Positions 8,937 through 16,274 of a DNA stretch of 48,872 bases are shown one piece after another. Source of the stretch: an uncultured bacterium (lineage in GTDB: Bacteria > Actinomycetota > Coriobacteriia > Coriobacteriales > Eggerthellaceae); NCBI GenBank assembly GCA_905215325.1, contig CAJMPP010000015.1, forward strand, positions 1 through 48,872, in the 5' to 3' direction. A program made the translations under genes and the position numbers. The notes beneath the pieces were generated by a model. That model was not told the origin of the DNA. It worked only from the letters and a program-made list of their open reading frames with translations, and made no database searches. The first letter of the stretch is position 1, and the number at the start of each line of letters is the position of its first letter.

Positions 8937-8954
8937 AGTTAGCTATATATAACT
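8937..8954. promoter_or_regulatory. AT-rich inverted repeat in the divergent ecfT/araC control region
   Basis: AGTTA (8937-8941) and TAACT (8950-8954) flank GCTATATA in the 94-base gap between ecfT and the AraC-type gene. It is the only marked symmetry there and overlaps AT-rich sequence that could supply -10 boxes on both strands. It is a candidate site for the AraC-type protein or RNA polymerase; no consensus -35 is obvious. Confidence 0.4.
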
Positions 8955-9006
8955 CTTTACGATAAAATACAGCTCAATAAGGCAATGCGAAAGACGGAAC
9001 GGGAAG

Positions 9007-10059
9007 ATGGAAAACTGCACCGAAAAGAATTCAAGTTCTACCGAAAAATCAAACGGAAGCTACGCCGCAGGACAGGGAAACCCACTTTACGACATGTTCG
9101 TCACACAGCTTTCGCAGCTGCACACCGTATGCGCGAAGGAAGCACTCGCGCGCGGATTCGGACGGGCCGACCTAGTGCGAAGCGTCGGCGAGACATGGTT
9201 CGTCGACCCCCAATACGGCAGGGGCTCCTACTGGTTCTATCTCATGGACGGTGACACCATCGTCGTGTCGATGGACATCACGTACAGACGCGCCGTGGAA
9301 TCGGCTATGGAAACTGTTCCCTATCTGGGATTCGGCCTCTATGAGCATGCGATGCCCATGTATTGCTCGCCCGAGTGCGCCGCATCCAGCTGCAAGCTCA
9401 TGGGACATGACTGGGATGGCGGCCCCTACATAAGCTCGTTCGAGCCCGATAAGCGGCTGTCATCGGCGTCGATCACCATAGCCCCTGAAGCGATACACCG
9501 CTATGCGGATGCCTTGCACTGCGATGAGAAGAAACTGCACCGCGCCATCGGACGGCTCACCACGTCGGAGGGCGTGCCCGGCTTGCCCTCGGCGCTTCGA
9601 GGGCTCGACATCACCTACCCCGCCGCATCGGTCGCCGATTCGTATTATCACGCCAAGGTGATTGAATGCTTCGCGCTGCTGGCAAGCAGCATTCCCGAAA
9701 AGGTCACGTCAGCCGATGCCGTGAACATAAGCGACAGGGACTGCGTCGAGTGCCTCTGCTCCTACATCGACAACAACTTATCATCCGATCTCAGCACGAA
9801 AACGTTGTGCGACATCGCCCATGTAAGCGAGGGGAAGATGATATCGGCGTTTCGCAATGTGCAGGGGGACACCCCGCAAAGCCACATCCGCGCACGGCGC
9901 CTGGAGCACGGACGACGCCTTCTCCTTGATGAAAGCCGCAAAATCAGCGAAATCGCCAAAAGCGCGGGCTACCGCAACCAGGGAGCATTCACTGACGCGT
10001 TCAAGCGTGCCTACGGCACGACGCCACGCGCCTATCGCAAAAGACTACGAATCGAATAG
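9007..10059 (+). CDS. AraC-family transcriptional regulator
   Basis: A 350-residue protein. The C-terminal ~100 residues form two helix-turn-helix units of the AraC type: LSTKTLCDIAHVSEGKMISAFRNVQGDTPQSHI and then ISEIAKSAGYRNQGAFTDAFKRAYGTTPRAYRK. The N-terminal region (~30-240) is a cysteine-containing effector part with no family I can name; it includes MPMYCSPECAASSC, which could bind a metal. It is transcribed away from ecfT and probably controls the ECF/ABC operon, as YbtA-like regulators do for siderophore uptake genes. A GGGAAG stretch lies directly before the ATG, an unusually short spacing. Confidence 0.9.
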   Translation: MENCTEKNSSSTEKSNGSYAAGQGNPLYDMFVTQLSQLHTVCAKEALARGFGRADLVRSVGETWFVDPQYGRGSYWFYLMDGDTIVVSMDITYRRAVESAMETVPYLGFGLYEHAMPMYCSPECAASSCKLMGHDWDGGPYISSFEPDKRLSSASITIAPEAIHRYADALHCDEKKLHRAIGRLTTSEGVPGLPSALRGLDITYPAASVADSYYHAKVIECFALLASSIPEKVTSADAVNISDRDCVECLCSYIDNNLSSDLSTKTLCDIAHVSEGKMISAFRNVQGDTPQSHIRARRLEHGRRLLLDESRKISEIAKSAGYRNQGAFTDAFKRAYGTTPRAYRKRLRIE

Positions 10060-10119
10060 GAATAGCATCAAGCGATGGCCACTCCTCAAACAAAAGATAA
10101 GGAGCGCTCTGAGGATGAA

Positions 10120-10170
10120 TGAACTGCCTCCTATTTCTCATATGAACTGCGTCCCAAATCTTGGACGGCT
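10120..10170 (+). repeat. Two abutting IS3-type terminal repeats
   Basis: TGAACTGC occurs at 10120-10127 and again at 10143-10150. The first continues CTCCTATTTCT and the second GTCCCAAATCTTGGACGG. Both resemble the intact terminus of the IS copy at 14997 (TGAACTGCC..., ATTTCTTGGAC). They appear to be ends of two related elements, one inserted into or abutting the other. Confidence 0.65.
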
Positions 10171-10495
10171 TAAATAAAGACTACGCCACTAGGGACTGGC
10201 CCCGGAACTCCTCCGGGGTCAGCCCGTTCAGTTTAACCTGGCGTCTCCGGGTGCTCCAGCAAACGACGTATGCGTCGAGGTCCGCTTTGAACGACTCGAA
10301 GTCGGGCCATGCCCTTCCCCAGAAGAATTCGTTCTTCCGGGTGGCGAAGAACGACTCGGCCACGGCGCTGTCGCGGCAGTTGCCGGTGCGGCCGCAGGAA
10401 AGCCGCACGTCGTTGGCGCGCGCCCATTCTGCAAGGAGCCTGCTCGTGCATTGCGAGCCGCGGCCACTGTGGAGGTCGACGATCCGGTGGCGCGG
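10143..10495 (-). mobile_element. Truncated IS3-family element carrying the 3' end of orfB
   Basis: The right terminus is at 10143 and transposase homology stops near 10495. Only the C-terminal ~105 codons remain: DLHSGRGSQCTSRLLAEW, SCGRTGNCRDSAVAESFFATRKNEFF, and the closing RRRQVKLNGLTPEEFRGQSLVA with stop at 10181. This is the DDE integrase end with the catalytic Glu region, without orfA or the N-terminal half. The usual HSDRGSQ is HSGRGSQ here, so one catalytic Asp may be changed. The frame stays open to 10975 through unrelated DNA, which is coincidental. The element is non-functional. Confidence 0.85.
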
Positions 10496-11002
10496 CAAAA
10501 TTGGAAGAAAGTGGTGGTGCCGCAAGTTGCCGAGCTTGCCATCGAGCTGCAGCGCGACCTGCTGCGCCTTGAGGCGCCCGGCGATCTGGACGAGCGTGTG
10601 GTGCAGGCGCTGCGCTTCGGCCGCAGCGAGTTGCGGTTCGACCGGTTCGTGGTGAGCATTGCAAACCCCCAGGTCAACCGGCTGTCGAACGTAAGCGATG
10701 CGATGCAAGCCGTTTACGCGCGGCTCCACGACGGGTCGCTCGGCGAAGACAGGATCGCGCGCATCGACCACTTCCCCGGCGCGTGCGTGAAATGCCGCTG
10801 CTGCGAGAGCATCTGCAGCGTCGGAGCGCTGCACGTCGACGATGGCGTGGATATCGCGGCCATCGTCGACGGCAGCTGCGAGCACCATGCGATGGCGCTG
10901 CGCGGCTACACCGCCGGCAACATCGGCGCCATCCACGAACGCGTTCGCCGCTTCGCTGTGGCGCAACGTCGACACGCAATCGATATCCCTTTTGACACGC
11001 CT
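10496..11002 (+). pseudogene. 5'-truncated gene with a 4Fe-4S ferredoxin motif
   Basis: Beyond the IS junction the plus-strand frame has gene-like composition. It begins about NWKKVVVPQVAELAIELQRD and runs through RFDRFVVSIANPQVNRL to PGACVKCRCCESICSVGALHVDDG, where Cys spacing C-x2-C-x2-C-x3-C is that of a 4Fe-4S site. No start codon or ribosome site precedes it, so the 5' end was probably lost at the IS boundary. The frame stays open into hairpin DNA up to 11167, so its natural end is unclear and a frameshift is possible. I do not recognise the family; an electron-transfer role is inferred from the Cys motif only. Confidence 0.5.
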
Positions 11003-11040
11003 GAACCCCCTCTTTCCGGGCGTTGTCTCTTCCCTCTTCA

Positions 11041-11083
11041 GCGGCCCCGACGCCTGCCCCCTCCCCGCAAGCGTCGGGGCCGC
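11041..11083 (+). terminator. Long GC-rich hairpin
   Basis: Perfect 13-bp arms GCGGCCCCGACGC (11041-11053) and complement (11071-11083), followed by GCTTTCTT. It lies at the expected 3' end of the broken 4Fe-4S gene and probably is its terminator. Confidence 0.55.
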
Positions 11084-11100
11084 GCTTTCTTGGGTGCGCC

Positions 11101-11141
11101 AACCTGCACATTATCAGGCGTTTTGCGCTTATGTGCAGGTT
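11101..11141 (+). terminator. Second hairpin, possible terminator
   Basis: Perfect 11-bp arms (AACCTGCACAT at 11101-11111 and its complement at 11131-11141) are followed by GTTTTCG. It lies just upstream of the XpaC-like gene and may insulate it from the scarred region. Confidence 0.45.
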
Positions 11142-11171
11142 GTTTTCGAATGGCAACGTATTTGTAACCGC

Positions 11172-11196
11172 TCGTAAAGCGTAATCACCTTTACGA
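11172..11196. promoter_or_regulatory. Inverted repeat in the XpaC-like gene promoter region
   Basis: TCGTAAA (11172-11178) and TTTACGA (11190-11196) flank 11 bases. A -10-like TAGAAT follows directly at 11197-11202. This arrangement suits a regulator site at the -35 region; no good -35 box is seen. Confidence 0.4.
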
Positions 11197-11257
11197 TAGA
11201 ATTGGGTCATATTTATTGGTTCGGCGGTGCGTTGGATTGCGCGCCGGAGAGGTAACT

Positions 11258-12415
11258 ATGGCTTCCTCGAACAACATCGCAGATCAGATTGCCGATGCGG
11301 TGCAAAACGCCGTGAACTCCAAAGATTTCAGCAACCTGCAATCTTCAATCGAGCGGTCCATCAACACCGCTGCGGAAAGCATCGGCAAGGGCATCGCGCA
11401 GGCTTCCGACGGCATTCGCCGCGGTCAGGAGCAGTATGCGCTCATCCAGGAACGCAAGCGACAAGAAGAGCAGATGAACGCACTGTACGCTAAGCCGTCG
11501 TCGCAACGCGGGGCGGGCGTGGCGCTCATCATCGGCGGGTGCGCGCTTGCGATTCCGCTCATTGCGACCGGCGCGCTGCTGTTCATCGTAAACGCTGGAG
11601 CCGCTGCGGTGACGCTTGCTTTTGGGGTTGGCGCGCTCGGGCTGCAGGTGGTCGGCATTCGCAAGCTGCAGTTTGCGAAGCGCTTCGAACGCTACCGCGA
11701 CGCCATCGGCGTGCGCGAGCGTTGCAGCATCGATGAGCTGGCGGCTAGCTGCGCCGACTCGGTTGGCAACGTGCGCAAGAACGTGAAGGCCATGCTAGCA
11801 AAGGGCCTGTTCAAGCAAGCAGCGCTTGACAGCAGCGAGACCGTGCTGCTCATGACGCCCGCTGCTTTGCAGCAATATCGGGGCGAGCAGGCGCAGGCTC
11901 TGCAGCAACAACGGCAGCAGGAATTGGTTGCTTCGGCAGGCGCCGTCGGCGAAAAGGCGGAGCCGACGCCCGAGCAGCAGCAGATTCTTGAGCGCGGCGA
12001 GGCGTTCGTTGCGCAGATTCGTCAGAGCAATCAAGCCATTCCCGGCGAGGACATTTCCCGCACGCTTGACCAGATCGAGCATGTGGTGCGCGCTATTTTG
12101 GATTGCGCGGCGGAAAATCCCGAGGTCATCGGCGACCTTGACCGATTGATGGATTACTACCTGCCCACCACGGTGAAGCTGCTCGATGCGTATCGCGAGC
12201 TTGACGGGCAGCCCATCGAAAGCGATGGCATTCGGGAATCAAAGCGCGAAATCGAAGGCGCGCTCGGCAGCTTGAACACCGCGTTCGAAAAGCTACTCGA
12301 CTCGTTGTTCCGCGACATGTCCATCGACGTGTCGTCAGACATTTCGGTGTTGCATACCGTACTGGCGCAAGAGGGCCTGGTCGACGGGCCGTTTGAGCGC
12401 GGCGCACGCGGTTGA
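11258..12415 (+). CDS. XpaC-like protein (5-bromo-4-chloroindolyl phosphate hydrolysis family)
   Basis: A 385-residue protein starting MASSNNIADQ after GAGAGG. The frame is open to 11216, but the ribosome site favours 11258. Residues ~1-80 are helical and Gln/Glu rich. Two membrane segments lie at about 90-112 and 115-135. The rest is a soluble helical domain with QQQRQQE coiled-coil character and a conserved DLDRLMDYYLPTTVKLLDAYRELDGQP block typical of the XpaC family. Despite the family name, enzymatic activity is not established. XpaC-like genes commonly sit next to telA-family genes, as here, and may act with them in envelope or tellurite stress. Confidence 0.85.
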   Translation: MASSNNIADQIADAVQNAVNSKDFSNLQSSIERSINTAAESIGKGIAQASDGIRRGQEQYALIQERKRQEEQMNALYAKPSSQRGAGVALIIGGCALAIPLIATGALLFIVNAGAAAVTLAFGVGALGLQVVGIRKLQFAKRFERYRDAIGVRERCSIDELAASCADSVGNVRKNVKAMLAKGLFKQAALDSSETVLLMTPAALQQYRGEQAQALQQQRQQELVASAGAVGEKAEPTPEQQQILERGEAFVAQIRQSNQAIPGEDISRTLDQIEHVVRAILDCAAENPEVIGDLDRLMDYYLPTTVKLLDAYRELDGQPIESDGIRESKREIEGALGSLNTAFEKLLDSLFRDMSIDVSSDISVLHTVLAQEGLVDGPFERGARG

Positions 12416-12632
12416 TATGCAGCCGAACCGCTTAGATTCGACCTGCGGTAATGAGATTGGGCTACAATGCCGAGGGCTGATCGGCAACGGCGACGAATCA
12501 GCGAGCTGAAGCGAGACGGTCTGTTCGACGGCCCAAATAATCAAGCCAGTCAACGTCAGCCTCAGCACGAAGATACATAAGCACAAGAGACAATCGAAAC
12601 CAGCCATATTCGCCACGAAGAAAGGAAGCGCC

Positions 12633-13796
12633 ATGACAGAGGGGCACGACCAGGAAGCAAAACCGCAGCTCACCTTAACGCCCGCGCTCGACGATGCCCC
12701 AGCGCCCGAGCTAGTTGCCCAGCCCGCCGCTACGCCCGCCGCCGCGGACGAGGGCGCGGCGCAGCTTGACGACGGCATGCTCACCAACGACGAAAAGCAG
12801 ATGGTGGACTCGTTCGCGCAGCAGATCGACGTGCGCGATTCGACGACCATCCTGCAGTACGGCGCTGGCGCGCAAAAGAAAATGGCCGATTTCTCGGAGA
12901 CAGCGCTTGCGAGCGTGCGCACCAAGGACCTCGGCGAAGTAGGCGGGCTCATAACCGACGTGGTCACCGAGCTGCGCGGCTTCGACGCCACCGAAGAAAA
13001 GGGGCTGTTCGGGTTCTTTAAGAAGGGCGCGAACAAGGTCGACGCACTGCGCACGCGCTACGACAAGGCCGAGGCGAACGTCAGCAAAATCGTCGAGGCG
13101 CTCAAGGGGCATCAGATGACGCTTATGAAGGATGCCGCCACGCTCGACAAAATGTACGAGCTGAACCTGACGTACTTCAAAGAGCTGACCATGTATTTGC
13201 TGGCGGGCAAGAAAAAGCTTGCCGAGGTGCGTGCGGGCGAGCTGGCGCAGCTGACGGAGCAGGCGCGCGTTTCGGGCCGCGCCGAGGACGCCCAGGCCGC
13301 GCAAGACTTTGAGGCCATGTGCACGCGCTTCGAGAAAAAGCTCGGTGACCTGGACCTCACGCGCACCATCGCCATGCAGACCGCACCGCAGATTCGCCTG
13401 GTGCAAAACAACGAGATTGTGCTGGTGGAGAAAATCCAGACCACCATCGTGAACACCATCCCGCTATGGAAAAGCCAGATGGTGCTGGCGCTCGGCATCG
13501 CCAACTCGGCCGAGGCCGTGCGCGCGCAGAACGCCGTCACGAACATGACGAACGATCTGCTGAAGAAAAACGCCGAGCTGCTGCACAGCTCAACCGTGGA
13601 TGTGACGAAGGAATCCGAGCGCGGCATCGTGGACATCGAGACGCTGAAGAACACGAACGAGACGCTCATCAAGACGTTCGACGAAGTCATGCAGATTCAG
13701 GCCGAGGGCCGTCAGAAACGCGCCGAGGCCGAAGCCGAGATGCGCCGCATGGAAGCCGACCTAAAGCAGAAGATGTTGGAGATTCCGCGCGTGTAG
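12633..13796 (+). CDS. telA: Toxic anion resistance protein, TelA family
   Basis: A 387-residue soluble, largely helical protein. A Pro/Ala-rich head (~1-45) precedes the TelA domain, with KGLFGFFKKGANKVDALRTRYDKAEANVSKI, LDKMYELNLTYFKELTMYLLAGK, IAMQTAPQIRLVQNNEIVLVEKIQTTIVNTIPLWKSQM and a coiled-coil tail. AAGGAAG lies before the ATG. It is 217 bases downstream of the XpaC-like gene on the same strand. TelA proteins are linked to tellurite and nisin or other cell-envelope stress tolerance; the mechanism is not defined. The 217-base gap holds a TACAAT that could be a -10 box, so the gene may have its own promoter. Confidence 0.92.
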   Translation: MTEGHDQEAKPQLTLTPALDDAPAPELVAQPAATPAAADEGAAQLDDGMLTNDEKQMVDSFAQQIDVRDSTTILQYGAGAQKKMADFSETALASVRTKDLGEVGGLITDVVTELRGFDATEEKGLFGFFKKGANKVDALRTRYDKAEANVSKIVEALKGHQMTLMKDAATLDKMYELNLTYFKELTMYLLAGKKKLAEVRAGELAQLTEQARVSGRAEDAQAAQDFEAMCTRFEKKLGDLDLTRTIAMQTAPQIRLVQNNEIVLVEKIQTTIVNTIPLWKSQMVLALGIANSAEAVRAQNAVTNMTNDLLKKNAELLHSSTVDVTKESERGIVDIETLKNTNETLIKTFDEVMQIQAEGRQKRAEAEAEMRRMEADLKQKMLEIPRV

Positions 13797-13812
13797 CGCA
13801 AAGGCTCCATGA

Positions 13813-13844
13813 ACCGTGCGGGGGGCGATTGCTTGCCGCACGGT
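13813..13844 (+). terminator. Hairpin after telA
   Basis: Arms ACCGTGCG (13813-13820) and CGCACGGT (13837-13844) lie 16 bases after the telA stop. There is no T-tract, so termination is tentative. Confidence 0.4.
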
Positions 13845-13902
13845 GAGTTGACCTGCAGCGAAGGCTGCTTGGCCGAGTCGCACCGTTGCTACAATAGCGG
13901 CC

Positions 13903-14302
13903 ATGAAACGTACCTGGGGAATCGGCCGATCGCGATCACTATGGTGGTGGGCTTTTCGTAGGCTGCGTCACCATCACCATGACGCTGATCCCCGAGGTGG
14001 CCGAGTTCATCACGAGCGCGCCGGTTGGGTCGGGCGGTCTGTATATCCTTCCCGTGGGCGTGATGTGCATGTTCGGCCCGCCGCTCGGTGGCAAGCTCAT
14101 TGACAAATTCGGGCCGAAACCGGTACTCATGAGCAGCCCGGCCATTACGGCCGGAGGGTTTTTGATGTTGGCGTTCGCGAGCTTCACCACCGGAAACGCC
14201 GTACTGTTGATTGCGGGACTTTCCGTGATGGGCTTAGGCATGGGTTCTGCCATGGGTGCGCCAACGAACTACATGATTCTGGAGAAGACAAGCGATACGG
14301 GG
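13903..14302 (+). pseudogene. Broken MFS (DHA2/EmrB-like) transporter gene
   Basis: Membrane-transporter sequence is clear from about 13953: GLFVGCVTITMTLIPEVAEFI, then VGVMCMFGPPLGGKLIDKFGPKPVLMSS, GGFLMLAFASFTTGNAVLLIAGLSVMGLGMGSAMGAP and ILEKTSDTGM. It stops at the IS element beginning near 14303. The ATG at 13903 opens a different frame, so the front of the gene has suffered a deletion plus frameshift. Four or so transmembrane segments of a 12-14 helix efflux pump remain. TACAAT ends seven bases before the ATG, a possible surviving promoter. The gene cannot make a working transporter. Confidence 0.75.
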
Positions 14303-14997
14303 ATGCGGACGTTTCTTTGGACCGGCTATGCCGCCAGCCCAAGGCTCCTGCGGTACCGCATCGGGCTCAGCCATCCCAGCTTCTCTTTCAGCCGCTCCTC
14401 ATTGTAGTATCGCAGATAGGCGTCGAGCATTCGGCAGAACTCGGGTATCGTCGCGCCCTATGACGTTTTCGAAGATCTCGCCCACGATGCCCTTGTACGA
14501 ATTGTGCTTATGGTAGTCGGTCTCGCGGCGGATGCCGCAGCGGATCCCCATCTCGCGCATCATCTTGAGCATGGTCTTGTCGGCGATGCGCGCGCCCAGC
14601 TCGGCGCGCAGGCACATAGCCACCTGCCTGTGGCCGCAGCCGTTGGCGGTGCGCGAGAAGACCTCCGCGACCGCAGCGCGGCCACCGCCTCGGCCTTCGT
14701 CGCCCCGCCGTCGGCCACGGCCGAAGCCGCGGCCACACTCTGCTCGTATGTGTACCTGGCCTGCTTGCCGTCCATGGTCAGCAGCACCTCGCTTCCGAAC
14801 GCGCGGTATATCCGCCGCCGTTGTCTCACGGTGCCCCTGGGGATGGAAAGGGCGCGCGAGGCGGCCCAGCGGCCCATGCCCGAATCGAACAGCTCGGCGG
14901 CATGCCTCCTCGTCTCGACGTCGTGCTTCACCCTGAGATCGGTGCGCATAAGAAACCCCCCCCCATTTCTCGTGTCCAAGAAATGGGGGGCAGTTCA
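14303..14997 (-). mobile_element. Internally deleted IS3-family element with both ends
   Basis: The orfA-side terminus TGAACTGCC is at 14997; the other end lies near 14303 (TGCGGACG...CTTTGGACCGG). orfA starts at 14949 (MRTDLRVKHDVETRRHAAELF, helix-turn-helix type) but is cut and shifted. orfB N-terminal sequence follows: GCGHRQVAMCLRAELGARIADKTMLKMMREMGIRCGIRRETDYH to FENVIGRD. The central DDE region is missing. The frame then switches to the orfB C-terminus FCRMLDAYLRYYNEERLKEKLGWLSPMRYRRSLGLAA with stop at about 14326. At least two internal deletions make it inactive in itself, though a related transposase could still act on its ends. Confidence 0.8.
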
Positions 14998-15208
14998 AGC
15001 GCAGGCCGACGGACGGGCCGTCTTGCGACGCTGCACCTATTGCCGCGGCACCGAAACCCCGATCGCGAATAGCGACAGGTTCGTCATCCAGTCCTGCTCG
15101 CGATAACCCGAAAACAAGCAACAGCGCGCCTCGCGGATCCTGCCGAATACGAACTTCTCGTTCTCTTGGGGTAGATGAGCGGGTATGGAGCGCCACACCT
15201 CTTCGCCT
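14998..15208. other. Gap between IS remnant and ansA
   Basis: A minus-strand stretch reading GEEVWRSIPAHLPQENEKFVFGRIREARCCLFSGYREQDW (about 15040-15205) looks vaguely gene-like but overlaps no recognisable family. I see no supported gene here; it is probably a remnant exposed by the IS rearrangement. Confidence 0.3.
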
Positions 15209-16243
15209 TTAGCAGCTGGCGAACAGTTCCGCCAGCTGCTCGCGGTCCACGATGCCGTCGGGGTCGGCCGCCTGCGCAAGCGCCCACATGGTCTTCGCCA
15301 GCAGGGCCTCCGTGGTGGCGCTGCCGCCCATGAGCACGCCCGGACGGTCGCAGAACGCGCGACCGACCTCGTACACGCTCAGGTCGGCGCCCTCGTACGG
15401 GCACTGCGTGGTCATGACCAGCGTTTTCCCGGCGTCCGCCCATGCGAGCAGCGTATCGGTGATGCCATCGTACTCCGGGATGCCGCCCAACCCGAAGGCC
15501 TCCACCACCAGAGCATCGCACGCGGGGCGCAGCGCGTCGACGACCAGCGCATCCATGCCCGGCGTAAGCTTGAGCACCGCCACCCGCGGGTTGAGCTCAT
15601 CGTAGAAGCGCGCGGCCGAAGGCGCACCGCCAACCTCCTCCGCGGCGCAGGCCCTTGCCGCCCCGCACATCCGCTCGCAAACCCCATCAGCCCATTCAAC
15701 CCGTCCGTCGCGCACGCGTCCCAAGTCGGGAACGTTCAAGCTGTCAAACGCTTCGAAGCTGCGCGTGCGCACCTTGCGCGCCGCCGTGCCCGAGATCACC
15801 TTGCCACCGAACGCGACCATGACGCCCGCGGCGGCATCGTCGCAGGCCACGAGCACGGCGTCGAGCAGGTTGCGCTTGCCGTCGGTTCCGGGGTCGCCTA
15901 TGGGCAGCTGCGAGCCAGTCAGAACGATGGGCTTCGGCCTGCCCTGCACCAGGTACGACAGCCCCGCCGCCGTGTACGCCAGGGTATCGGTGCCGTGAAG
16001 GACCACGAACCCGTCGAAGTCGTCGTAGCTCCGGCGCACCTCGCCCGCGATGGTCAGCCATCCCTCCGGGCGCATGTTCGTGCTGTCCACGTTCATGACC
16101 TGCGCCACCTCGACATGGCAAACCTGCGCCACCTCAGGCACGAACGCCACCAGCTGCTCGCCGGTCAACGCCGGCGCAAGCCCGCTGCCCTCCTCGGCCG
16201 ACGCGATGGTCCCGCCCGTCGCAATCACCAAAACCCGTTTCAT
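15209..16243 (-). CDS. ansA: L-asparaginase (type I/II asparaginase family)
   Basis: A 344-residue enzyme hydrolysing L-asparagine to aspartate and ammonia. The N-terminal nucleophile motif ATGGTIAS (residues 8-15), DSTNM near 54 and the second catalytic signature LHGTDTLAYTA near 83 are all present, followed by TGSQLPIG. No signal peptide is visible, so it acts in the cytoplasm. GAGGGG lies before the ATG at 16243. It is 31 bases downstream of the formate dehydrogenase gene on the same strand, so it may be read from that operon, although no functional link is evident. Confidence 0.93.
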   Translation of the reverse strand: MKRVLVIATGGTIASAEEGSGLAPALTGEQLVAFVPEVAQVCHVEVAQVMNVDSTNMRPEGWLTIAGEVRRSYDDFDGFVVLHGTDTLAYTAAGLSYLVQGRPKPIVLTGSQLPIGDPGTDGKRNLLDAVLVACDDAAAGVMVAFGGKVISGTAARKVRTRSFEAFDSLNVPDLGRVRDGRVEWADGVCERMCGAARACAAEEVGGAPSAARFYDELNPRVAVLKLTPGMDALVVDALRPACDALVVEAFGLGGIPEYDGITDTLLAWADAGKTLVMTTQCPYEGADLSVYEVGRAFCDRPGVLMGGSATTEALLAKTMWALAQAADPDGIVDREQLAELFASC

Positions 16244-16274
16244 ATGCGCCCCTCGCTCGATCTCGCTCTATCCC

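Noticed and set aside
10181..10975. 264-residue minus-strand gene
   Set aside because: Only the part below ~10495 is transposase; the rest is the antisense of a plus-strand frame with better coding character.
10181..14460. A single IS3 element split into two halves by a 4-kb insertion
   Set aside because: The 14.3-kb copy has its own orfB C-terminus (...RRSLGLAA) that differs from the one at 10.2 kb (...EEFRGQSLVA), so they are two elements.
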